The translations under genes were made by a program, and so were the position numbers. This document shows, piece after piece, positions 1 to 5,718 of a stretch of 6,202 nucleotides of DNA (positions are counted from its first letter, which is position 1; every line of letters begins with the position of its first letter). The notes under the pieces were generated by a model that saw only the letters and a list, made by a program, of their open reading frames with translations, searched no databases and was not told the origin of the DNA. Where the stretch lies: positions 1-6,202 of the forward strand of contig DAOUTT010000143.1 of the NCBI GenBank assembly GCA_030668545.1, given 5' to 3'. Source of the stretch: Anaerolineales bacterium. Lineage in GTDB: Bacteria > Chloroflexota > Anaerolineae > Anaerolineales > E44-bin32.

Positions 1-411
1 AATTTCATCGACGATCCCGTGATCATCATCTCGGCTTCAGGCATGGCCGAGACTGGTCGCATCCTGCACCACCTGCGCAACAACATCGATGATGAACGCA
101 ACACGGTCTTGATCACCTCCTGGATGGCTCCGCATACGCTCGGTCGACGGCTTTCGGAGGGGAAGAAACGAATTAAAATCTTCGGCGAAGAACACAAAGT
201 GAGGGCAGAGGTTGCATCTATTAATGGCCTCTCGGCCCACGCCGACCAGCCCCTTTTGATCGAATATGCGCTTGCCTCGAAGGATACGCTCAAAGGTGTA
301 TTCCTGGTCCATGGGGAAGAAGGGCCCGCGTTAGCGCTCATGGAAAAGCTCAAGCAGGCCGGCTTGCAGGATGTTCACTACCCCGAGTTGGGGGAAAGCG
401 TGGATATCTGA
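1..411 (+). CDS. beta-CASP / RMMBL metallo-beta-lactamase-fold ribonuclease, C-terminal part (5' end outside window)
   Basis: The reading frame is open from base 1 and ends at TGA 409-411, giving 136 residues of a protein that starts before the window. What is visible matches the C-terminal half of the CPSF73/YSH1-like nuclease family: an S-G-M-x(4)-G-R-x-x-H-H-L segment (codons about 40-87), then S-A-H-A-D with its His codon at 238-240 (motif B), and L-V-H-G-E-E with its His codon at 310-312 (motif C). In this family the motif B and C histidines belong to the two-metal centre that cleaves RNA phosphodiester bonds, and the C-terminal segment is the RMMBL domain. The ending G-E-S-V-D-I also resembles short bacterial members. 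It is likely a cytoplasmic RNA-processing exo/endonuclease. The catalytic HxHxDH motif and motif A lie upstream and cannot be checked. The family call is firm; the exact substrate is unknown. Confidence 0.9.
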   Translation, partial: NFIDDPVIIISASGMAETGRILHHLRNNIDDERNTVLITSWMAPHTLGRRLSEGKKRIKIFGEEHKVRAEVASINGLSAHADQPLLIEYALASKDTLKGVFLVHGEEGPALALMEKLKQAGLQDVHYPELGESVDI

Positions 412-429
412 CGCCCAGCGAGCTATAAT
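401..429 (+). promoter_or_regulatory. sigma70-type promoter of tRNA-Ser
   Basis: A perfect -10 TATAAT at 424-429 is preceded, with a 17-base spacer, by TGGATA at 401-406, which matches four of six -35 positions. Transcription would start near 436, a few bases before the mature tRNA 5' end at 443. The -35 lies inside the last codons of the upstream nuclease gene. Confidence 0.72.
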
Positions 430-442
430 GTTGACACCCCGT

Positions 443-570
<128 letters not shown>

Positions 571-743
571 CATCTATGACCCCTACGAAAAACTTCCCGA
601 CTCCAAAAGACCCCAGAGTGAACAACCCGAGTCCACCATACACCCACATCCATCTAACCGGGCAAACCACGATGGCTTTAGAGCAAACCGAAATCGCTCA
701 TCTTAATCAACGGAGTCGATGAAGCGGCTATGCTGGCGGTGAT

Positions 744-2525
744 TTACTTTCGGATTTCGATCGCCTCTAACTGCTCCAAGGACTTTTTAACCACATCGAA
801 ACCGCCCTGCCAGAATGCACCCTTGCGCATGTCGATCCCCGCGCTCGTGAGGATCTCATCGGGGGAGGCGGATCCCCCCGCCGTTAAAATGTCAATGTAA
901 CGGGGGATGAAGCTCTCTCCCTCTTCTTTGTACTGCTTGTAAAGGGAGAGCACCAGGAGCTGGCCGAAGGTATACGCGTAAACATAGAAAGGTGTGTGGT
1001 AGAAATGCGGAATCGCCAGCCATTCAAATTTGAAGTCCTCGCTCAGGTCCAGCGAATCTCCAAACTGGTCCTTTAGATTATCGAGGTAGATTTCGGAGAG
1101 GTCATCCACCGCGGCGCCCTCGTGCACCCGTTCATGCGCCTGGCGTTCGAACATGGCAAAGTAGGCTTGACGCATGATTGTGGCGTAGGCATCATCCATT
1201 TGCCCGAAGAGAATGTCGCGCCGAATATCGGGATCTTCTTCAATCTCCAACAAATGATCAACCAGAAGCATCTCGGCGAAGGTGGAAGCTGTCTCTGCCA
1301 GCGGCAGCGAAGCATGCTGCGTCAGCTTGGTGTGGTGCGCTGCCAACATCGAGTGAACTGCATGGCCGAGTTCGTGAGCCATCGTAGCCACACTGCGCGG
1401 CGTCCCGTTGTACGACTGGAGCACCCAGGGTGTTAAATCAGGTGTAACCGTTGAGCAGAAGGCTCCGGAGCGCTTGCCCTTGCGCACCTCACTATCGATA
1501 TGGTCCTGGGAAAAAACACGCTGCACCAATTCAGCCATGCTCGGGTCAAACTGCTGGAAGCTTTCCAACACCATTGCCACTGCATCGTTATAGGAGTACG
1601 TTTTTTCTGACTGCGCTACGGGGGCATAGATGTCGTAGCGACGCAGGCGGTCCACACCCAGCCAGCGCGCCTTCAATTGGAAGAAGCGATGAAACAACGG
1701 CGCGTTCTTTTGACAGACACCTAAGAGCGTTTCCACCACATCATCGGGGATATCGTTGGCCAGGTTACGAAGTGCAATCGGCGCAGAATACCCGCGCAAA
1801 TCTACGCCCTCGCTGCGCAAATCACGCAGAATGGATTGATAGATCTGCCCCAGGATGGGTCCATCCGCGTCATATACGCGGTAGAGTTCCTTATACGCTG
1901 CTTCCCGCATAGTTGGATCTGGATCGCGATAATACACCGTGAGTTCCTCGCGGGAGAGTTCCTTCTCCTCGCCATCCACTTCGAGTTGAAAGCTATAGCG
2001 ATTGGTGATGGTGTTGTACAGGGTCACCAAGGCGTGAGTGCCGTTGACATCCTTCAGGTTGATGATCTTCTCTTCGGGCTCAGAGAGCGTGTAGGGCTTC
2101 TGCAAACGGAGGGCTTCCAGCCAATAACGATAATCGCCCGAAGCGTCCAGCAACCTTGCGGCTGCTTTGTCATCCAAATTCTTCCACCACAGATTGAAGA
2201 ACATAATGCGGTTGTCGATCTGAGCGCCGAGCTGCTGCATTTGCGCCATGAAAGCCTGAACTTTTTGATCCTGCGTGTCCTCAGCAAAACTCAGGAAGGC
2301 GAAGGCGCCCACTATGGATATCTGGCGGGCGATCCCTTCGTAATTCTGAAGAATAGCAACGAAATTCTTCTCCGCGATGTCTGCCGCGAGCTGCTCCCGG
2401 TGCTTCTCAAATTCTGCAACTGAAGAATTGAGTTTCTCAAGCGCTTGCTCGATCTCGGGAGTTCCTAGACCAGGGAATAGTTCTTCGAGACTCCAACCTT
2501 TTTGTTCGTATTTCACGGCGGCCAT
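744..2525 (-). CDS. pepF: M3-family oligoendopeptidase F
   Basis: A 593-residue cytoplasmic zinc metallopeptidase of the usual PepF length, which cleaves short peptides during peptide turnover. The zinc site is visible: H384-E-L-G-H388 within T-M-A-H-E-L-G-H-A-V, with E411 in the A-E-T-A-S-T-F-A-E-M-L segment as the third ligand. The C-terminal P506-H-F-Y-x-x-P-F-Y-V-Y-x-Y-x-x-G block (to about 521) is the conserved M3B substrate-binding and catalytic region. The N-terminal about 200 residues are helical and charged, as expected for the lid domain. There is no signal peptide. The start is supported by AGGAG at 2536-2532, six bases before the ATG. The gene lies 73 bases behind the YchF-like gene on the same strand with no hairpin between, so co-transcription is possible. 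The family is certain; 'F' rather than another M3B subgroup rests on the overall pattern. Confidence 0.95.
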   Translation of the reverse strand: MAAVKYEQKGWSLEELFPGLGTPEIEQALEKLNSSVAEFEKHREQLAADIAEKNFVAILQNYEGIARQISIVGAFAFLSFAEDTQDQKVQAFMAQMQQLGAQIDNRIMFFNLWWKNLDDKAAARLLDASGDYRYWLEALRLQKPYTLSEPEEKIINLKDVNGTHALVTLYNTITNRYSFQLEVDGEEKELSREELTVYYRDPDPTMREAAYKELYRVYDADGPILGQIYQSILRDLRSEGVDLRGYSAPIALRNLANDIPDDVVETLLGVCQKNAPLFHRFFQLKARWLGVDRLRRYDIYAPVAQSEKTYSYNDAVAMVLESFQQFDPSMAELVQRVFSQDHIDSEVRKGKRSGAFCSTVTPDLTPWVLQSYNGTPRSVATMAHELGHAVHSMLAAHHTKLTQHASLPLAETASTFAEMLLVDHLLEIEEDPDIRRDILFGQMDDAYATIMRQAYFAMFERQAHERVHEGAAVDDLSEIYLDNLKDQFGDSLDLSEDFKFEWLAIPHFYHTPFYVYAYTFGQLLVLSLYKQYKEEGESFIPRYIDILTAGGSASPDEILTSAGIDMRKGAFWQGGFDVVKKSLEQLEAIEIRK

Positions 2526-2544
2526 ATTTCACTCCTATGTCTTG

Positions 2545-2577
2545 AAAGTATGCAGTAATTGATATAAGCAAAGTATG
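2545..2577. repeat. direct repeat AAAGTATG x2 upstream of pepF
   Basis: AAAGTATG occurs at 2545-2552 and again at 2570-2577, a 25-base period, in the AT-rich 73-base gap between the YchF-like gene and pepF. On the minus strand these read CATACTTT, and the promoter-proximal copy could contribute to a -10 (CATACT), though no good -35 sits 17 bases upstream. It may be an operator or chance. Confidence 0.3.
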
Positions 2578-2598
2578 TTCTGGGAATTCCTCAACAAG

Positions 2599-3672
2599 TC
2601 AAACGTTAAAGCGTATATAGATCACATCCCCATCGACAACGATAGAATCCTTCCCCTCGAGGCGAAGTCTGCCTTGAGTGCGCGCCTCTGCTAGCCCGCC
2701 CAGAGATACCAACGCCTCCCAATTGATTACTTCAGCGCGAATGAATCCACGCGCCATATCGGAATGGACCGTCGCAGCGGCGTCCAGGCAGGTACCCCCG
2801 CGCGGCAGCGTCCACGCTCGAACTTCATCCTCATTTCCGGTGAAGAATGAGTGCAGCCCCAACGCATCATACGAGGCACGGATTACTCGCTCCCGGCCGG
2901 GCACCTCGATGCCATATTCCACCAAGAATTCAGCTGCCTGATCCCCCGGCAGTTGAGCGATCTCCATTTCCAACTTCCCCTGCAATCCCAGCGCTGATAC
3001 TCCCGCTATGATTTCACCCATATCAGAGAGCGACTGGTCTTCTCCCAAGTTAACAACAATAAGTATAGGAATAAGGGTGAGCAATCCAAATCCCGTCAAT
3101 GCGGCGAGATCCTCAGTAGAGAGTTTCATACGCCGAAGTGGCTGCTCTTGATTCAAATGCTCCATGGCGCGTTGGAAGATGGCCTGTTCTCGCTCGACTT
3201 GCGCCTTATCGCGCCCCCCTTTCTGCCGTTCTTCCTGCAATTTATCCAGACGCCGTTCGACTGTGATCATGTCACTCAAGAGCAACTCACCGTCGAGAGC
3301 GGCGGCATCTCGAGCGGGATCGACATCCTCCAGCGCAGAGGGGATACTCGGGTCTTGAAATCCCCGAACGACCAGCAGTAAACCGTCCATTTGCTCTATT
3401 TGGTTGACAAGTGGACCGGGAAGTCCGGCGCTGCCAGCGCCAATACTCATACCGCCGATATCAGCGTACGTCACTTTAGCGCAGGTTGTTTTCTTCGGCT
3501 TGAATACTTCGCTCACTGCTTCAAGGCGCGCATCTGGGACGTCTACCGAGGCCTCATGAACATCCACACGTCCACGACCGGCCATAGTGCCCGTCTCTAA
3601 TTGTGCTCCTGTAAGGGCATTGAAAACCGTAGTTTTTCCAGCGGCCTCGAGGCCAATAATTCCTAGGCGCAT
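2599..3672 (-). CDS. divergent YchF/Obg-family NTPase (DUF933/TGS C-terminus)
   Basis: A protein of 357 residues, close to the 363 of E. coli YchF. The layout is an N-terminal G domain, a charged helical insertion (about 135-185), and a C-terminal TGS-like/DUF933 domain (about 275-357) with the family signatures S-F-F-T-G-x-x-E-V-R-A-W, H-S-D-M-x-R-G-F-I-R-A-E-V and a D-G-D-V-I-Y-I-R-F-N-V ending. The P-loop is G7-L-E-A-A-G-K-T14, where YchF proteins normally have G-L-P-N-V-G-K-S. The G3 motif is D71-I-G-G74 followed by Met, fitting the hydrophobic-substituted NTPases. The G4 motif is N208-L-G-E211; NxxE in place of NKxD is the YchF hallmark linked to ATP preference. The usual P-F-C-T-I-E-P-N switch I region is absent. 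Family members bind ribosomes and respond to stress. The start is fixed by the P-loop position, but no Shine-Dalgarno precedes it. It may be a paralogue of a canonical YchF located elsewhere. Confidence 0.88.
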   Translation of the reverse strand: MRLGIIGLEAAGKTTVFNALTGAQLETGTMAGRGRVDVHEASVDVPDARLEAVSEVFKPKKTTCAKVTYADIGGMSIGAGSAGLPGPLVNQIEQMDGLLLVVRGFQDPSIPSALEDVDPARDAAALDGELLLSDMITVERRLDKLQEERQKGGRDKAQVEREQAIFQRAMEHLNQEQPLRRMKLSTEDLAALTGFGLLTLIPILIVVNLGEDQSLSDMGEIIAGVSALGLQGKLEMEIAQLPGDQAAEFLVEYGIEVPGRERVIRASYDALGLHSFFTGNEDEVRAWTLPRGGTCLDAAATVHSDMARGFIRAEVINWEALVSLGGLAEARTQGRLRLEGKDSIVVDGDVIYIRFNV

Positions 3673-3716
3673 AAGGTATAAAGTAAGCCCCCGGGCTCTA
3701 CGGCCGGGAGGCCATC

Positions 3717-3745
3717 TTGACCATCATCTTGCACTTGGCTATACT
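3717..3745 (+). promoter_or_regulatory. sigma70-type promoter of tRNA-Leu
   Basis: TTGACC at 3717-3722 (five of six -35 positions) and TATACT at 3740-3745 (five of six -10 positions) are separated by exactly 17 bases. The predicted start near 3752 is just upstream of the mature tRNA at 3754. The promoter fires away from the YchF-like gene, whose start codon is 45 bases to the left. Confidence 0.82.
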
Positions 3746-3753
3746 GTCCGTGC

Positions 3754-3838
3754 GCCGAAGTGGCGGAACTGGCAGACGCGCGCGACTCAAACTCGCGTTC
3801 CTTCGGGATTGTGGGTTCGATTCCCACCTTCGGCACCA
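3754..3838 (+). tRNA. tRNA-Leu (anticodon CAA), CCA encoded
   Basis: A class II tRNA of 85 bases with CCA at 3836-3838. The acceptor stem GCCGAAG (3754-3760) pairs with CTTCGGC (3828-3834), followed by discriminator A3835, the leucine identity base. The anticodon stem CGCGA/TCGCG closes the loop CTCAAAC with anticodon CAA at 3788-3790, which reads UUG. The variable arm TCC-TTCG-GGA (3799-3808) is shorter than that of tRNA-Ser, as is usual for leucine. The T arm is GTGGG-TTCGATT-CCCAC. It is a single-gene unit with its own promoter. Confidence 0.97.
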
Positions 3839-3852
3839 GCGATTATAGCATA

Positions 3853-3900
3853 GGCAGCCCCGGGCCCCGGAAGTCCTGTCGGGGCTGTTGCCTTTGTTGC
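3853..3900 (+). terminator. probable terminator after tRNA-Leu
   Basis: CAGCCCCG (3855-3862) pairs perfectly with CGGGGCTG (3880-3887) across a 17-base loop, followed by a weak T-rich run, TTGCCTTTGTTGC. The loop is long and itself GC-rich, and the T tract is interrupted, so efficiency is uncertain. Its position 15 bases after the tRNA supports the role. Confidence 0.6.
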
Positions 3901-3925
3901 AACGATTCCGCCTCTATGGCACAAT
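3897..3925 (+). promoter_or_regulatory. candidate promoter of the membrane-protein pair
   Basis: TTGCAA (3897-3902) and CACAAT (3920-3925) lie 17 bases apart, each matching the consensus in four of six positions. Transcription would start near 3932, leaving about 17 bases of leader that include the AGAGGG ribosome-binding site at 3933-3938. The -35 overlaps the tail of the tRNA-Leu terminator. This is moderate evidence only. Confidence 0.42.
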
Positions 3926-3948
3926 GCTCGCCAGAGGGCAATCATCCT

Positions 3949-4305
3949 ATGAGAACGACATCACGCTTATTAATTGGGGTCTTCATCGGCATGCTTCTTG
4001 GCCTGCTCTTCGGCTGGGTGATTCGCCCTGTGGAATATGTCGACACCGCTCCGGAAGCATTACGCGAAGATTTCCGATCGGATTATGTCCTCATGGTCGC
4101 CGAAGCCTACATCGTCGATCGCGACTTGGAGCTGGCAAGGTACAAACTCGCCTCGTTGGGATCTCACCCGCCCATAAACTACGTCATCGATGCCATCAAC
4201 TTCGGGGTGGAAAACGGCTTCAATAAAATCGACCTCCAAACGCTGAACCTACTCGCCGTCGACTTACGCTCCATCCCGCCTGCGCCCGAGATAGGCTTAC
4301 AATGA
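3949..4305 (+). CDS. short single-pass membrane protein with glycine zipper; Chloroflexota-type hypothetical
   Basis: A 118-residue protein of unknown function. The same frame is open back into the tRNA, but the ATG at 3949 is chosen because AGAGGG (3933-3938) precedes it by ten bases and the protein then begins with a normal signal anchor. M-R-T-T-S-R is followed by a hydrophobic helix at about 7-25 with Gly at 10, 14, 18 and 22, a perfect GxxxGxxxGxxxG zipper. After the membrane comes P-V-E-Y-V-D-T-A-P-E-A-L-R-E-D-F-R-S-D-Y (27-46), then a helical stretch ending A-R-Y-K-L-A-S-L that looks like one TPR-type helical hairpin. Basic residues at the N-terminus suggest N-in with the C-terminus outside. 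The downstream gene repeats the anchor and motif and overlaps by ATGA, so the two are paralogues in one operon and may form a hetero-oligomer. No enzymatic motif is visible. Confidence 0.85.
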   Translation: MRTTSRLLIGVFIGMLLGLLFGWVIRPVEYVDTAPEALREDFRSDYVLMVAEAYIVDRDLELARYKLASLGSHPPINYVIDAINFGVENGFNKIDLQTLNLLAVDLRSIPPAPEIGLQ

Positions 4306-5102
4306 GTCGATTAGGCAATTTCTCACTAATAATCGGCTTACTCCTCGGATTCGCCGCCGGGTTATTTTACAGCTGGACTATCAACCCCGTTGAGTACATC
4401 GATTCTTCCCCGGACTCGCTCCGCGAAGACTTTAAATCAGATTATTTGACCCTGATCGCCTCCGCCTATGTTGCAACCGGAGATGCAGATCGTGCTCGCG
4501 CCCGCCTCGCCTGGGTCCAAATCACCGACCCGGCCAGCACACTCGGTAGAATGGCCCAGAGCAGGTTAGCCGCTGGACGACCCGAGGCCGAAGCGCGTGC
4601 TCTCGCACAGCTTGCAGCTATGTTTGGCGAGCGTCCTTCGCCGTTGATTGCTACGCCGACTCCCCACGGAGCGGCCACAACGACACCACTCCCGCCAAGC
4701 CCCACTTATACACCTACGGCAACCCCAAGCCCCACATCACCTCCCACTGCGACCGCGAGTGCACCTTTTTCACTCACTGCCAAGGATGAGATCTGCAACC
4801 CAGCGCTGCAAGAAGCCCAAATCCAGATCCTTGTCCTCGATACAGCCGGGCATGGAGTGGCCGGGGTTGAAGCGCTTGTTGTCTGGGATACCGGCCAGAG
4901 CACGTTCTTCACCGGGTTAAAACCCGAACTCGGGCCTGGTTTTGCAGACTTCACCATGCAAGAAGGCGTGACTTATTCTCTGCAGCTAATTCAAGGTGAT
5001 GGGCTAGAAACCGACATTTCGGCCGAGTCCTGTACGGATGGTGACGGCGAACCGTTTGCTGGCTCATGGCTGTTCACCTACCAGCAGTCCGCCTCTCCAT
5101 AA
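4302..5102 (+). CDS. membrane-anchored protein with Pro/Thr linker and C-terminal beta-sandwich-like domain; paralogue of the upstream gene
   Basis: A 266-residue protein of unknown function. The start ATG overlaps the previous stop as ATGA, which suggests translational coupling; only a weak GAGATAGG precedes it. Residues 8-26 form a transmembrane helix with Gly at 12, 16 and 20 (GxxxGxxxG). Then P-V-E-Y-I-D-S-S-P-D-S-L-R-E-D-F-K-S-D-Y (29-48) repeats the motif of the neighbour, followed by a TPR-like helical region to about 110. Residues 117-154 are a Pro/Thr/Ser linker. Residues 155-266 are beta-rich, with alternating hydrophobics (I-Q-I-L-V-L-D, then G-V-A-G-V-E-A-L-V-V-W-D) that suggest an Ig-like or carboxypeptidase-regulatory-like fold. 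The two cysteines of the chain, C165 and C244, bracket this domain and could form a disulfide outside the membrane. The fold is inferred from pattern only, and the ligand is unknown. Confidence 0.87.
   Translation: MSRLGNFSLIIGLLLGFAAGLFYSWTINPVEYIDSSPDSLREDFKSDYLTLIASAYVATGDADRARARLAWVQITDPASTLGRMAQSRLAAGRPEAEARALAQLAAMFGERPSPLIATPTPHGAATTTPLPPSPTYTPTATPSPTSPPTATASAPFSLTAKDEICNPALQEAQIQILVLDTAGHGVAGVEALVVWDTGQSTFFTGLKPELGPGFADFTMQEGVTYSLQLIQGDGLETDISAESCTDGDGEPFAGSWLFTYQQSASP
4650..4763 (+). repeat. Pro/Thr-rich linker-coding low-complexity tract with a 30-base internal duplication
   Basis: This tract codes for a disordered linker of P, T, S and A. CCAAGCCCCAC occurs at 4695-4705 and again at 4725-4735, a period of 30 bases or ten codons, so the P-S-P-T-rich unit is duplicated in frame. 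Such linkers usually vary in length between strains through slippage or unequal recombination. Confidence 0.75.
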
Positions 5103-5143
5103 GAAACACCTCCTATACTAATAATGTAATCAAGTTGAGAATA

Positions 5144-5152
5144 TGTGGATAA
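5144..5152 (-). other. isolated consensus DnaA-box sequence
   Basis: TGTGGATAA on the plus strand is TTATCCACA on the minus strand, an exact match to the consensus DnaA box. It sits in the AT-rich gap between the converging membrane-protein and bactofilin genes. It is a single copy, so an origin is not supported; it may be a titration or regulatory site, or chance. Confidence 0.3.
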
Positions 5153-5187
5153 GACAAAGGGCTGACTAAGAGATCCTAGACAGCCCT
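5149..5187 (-). terminator. convergent terminator of the bactofilin and membrane-protein genes
   Basis: AGGGCTG (5158-5164) pairs with CAGCCCT (5181-5187), with an inner CTA/TAG extension and a G-C pair inside the loop. Read on the minus strand the stem is followed by TTTGTCTTATCC, a fair T tract, which suits the bactofilin gene ending at 5213. On the plus strand the following GCTAGATTTCG is weaker, so termination of the membrane-protein pair is less certain. Confidence 0.65.
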
Positions 5188-5212
5188 GCTAGATTTCGAT
5201 AAACGATCGCGA

Positions 5213-5665
5213 TTATTCTGCCTCTTCACCGTCCTGCTTTGCGGCTTCTGGCTCAAGTTCTTCATCGGCAGGAAGTTCAGGGGCGAACCCCAGGTCGAGC
5301 TTTTCCTCCATCCTGATTTTGCCCCGCAAAAATGCGCCTTCTTCCGTCGAGAAAGCGATCGTGACAACATCACCCCATACTCGCCCCGTTGTGGTTATCT
5401 CCACTCGATGAGCGGTGATGTTTCCTTTGAGAGAACCAGAGATGACAACGGTGTTGGCACGGATCTGCTCACAAGTGACCCGCCCCTGCTCTCCGATCAC
5501 TACAATCCCGCGCACGGCTATCTCGCCATCGAACGCACCATCGATGCGGACTCCCCCTTCTCCGCTGAGCTGCCCCTGCCAGGTAATGCCTGGGCCTAAA
5601 ATTGAATCCACTCGCTCAGGCGTTTGGCCACTCACGATTGGTTTCTCCGTAGATTTTCGAAACAT
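5213..5665 (-). CDS. bactofilin (polymer-forming cytoskeletal protein)
   Basis: A protein of 150 residues in the usual bactofilin size range. Residues about 20-118 form the core: S-I-L-G-P-G-I-T-W-Q-G, G-E-G-G-V-R-I-D-G, then about 17-residue hydrophobic and Gly-spaced repeats (V-V-I-G-E-Q-G-R-V, T-V-V-I-S-G-S-L-K-G-N-I, V-E-I-T-T-T-G-R-V-W-G-D-V) that fit the right-handed beta-helix rungs of this family. Bactofilins self-assemble into non-polar filaments, often at the membrane, and act in cell shape, chromosome placement or envelope organisation. The N-terminus M-F-R-K resembles the short membrane-targeting start seen in some bactofilins (inference). The tail 122-150 is strongly acidic and probably disordered. 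The start has GGAGG at 5676-5672, six bases upstream. It lies 49 bases behind the P1 peptidase gene and has its own promoter there. Confidence 0.93.
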   Translation of the reverse strand: MFRKSTEKPIVSGQTPERVDSILGPGITWQGQLSGEGGVRIDGAFDGEIAVRGIVVIGEQGRVTCEQIRANTVVISGSLKGNITAHRVEITTTGRVWGDVVTIAFSTEEGAFLRGKIRMEEKLDLGFAPELPADEELEPEAAKQDGEEAE

Positions 5666-5689
5666 CAGCCGCCTCCACCAGGGCGCGAG

Positions 5690-5718
5690 ACGATACCATC
5701 GGCGATCATGCGTGTCAA
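5690..5718 (-). promoter_or_regulatory. extended -10 promoter of bactofilin, overlapping the peptidase stop codon
   Basis: On the minus strand a perfect -35 TTGACA (5718-5713) is followed by a 17-base spacer and TATCGT (5695-5690), with TGG directly before it as an extended -10. Transcription would start near 5683, giving a leader of about 17 bases that carries the GGAGG ribosome-binding site. The TGA inside TTGACA is the stop codon of the upstream peptidase gene. Confidence 0.72.

Noticed and set aside
571..743. C/A-rich gap between the tRNA-Ser terminator and pepF, examined for small genes, RNAs and hairpins
   Set aside because: Only a weak 4-bp GAGC/GCTC pairing was found, and no ribosome-binding site with a credible short gene.
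1836..2423. 195-codon plus-strand open frame opposite pepF
   Set aside because: It is antisense to the well-conserved oligopeptidase and shows no recognisable domain or start signal.
3686..3713. GC-rich inverted repeats AGCCC-CC-GGGCT and GGCC-GGGA-GGCC between the YchF-like gene and tRNA-Leu
   Set aside because: The stems are only 4-5 bp and lie in GC-rich sequence beside a promoter; they are too short to call an operator or terminator.
3760..3948. Upstream extension of the first membrane-protein frame, starting M-A-E-L-A-D-A-R-D-S
   Set aside because: These codons are the tRNA-Leu gene and its terminator, a common annotation artefact. The ATG at 3949 has a ribosome-binding site and gives a clean signal anchor.
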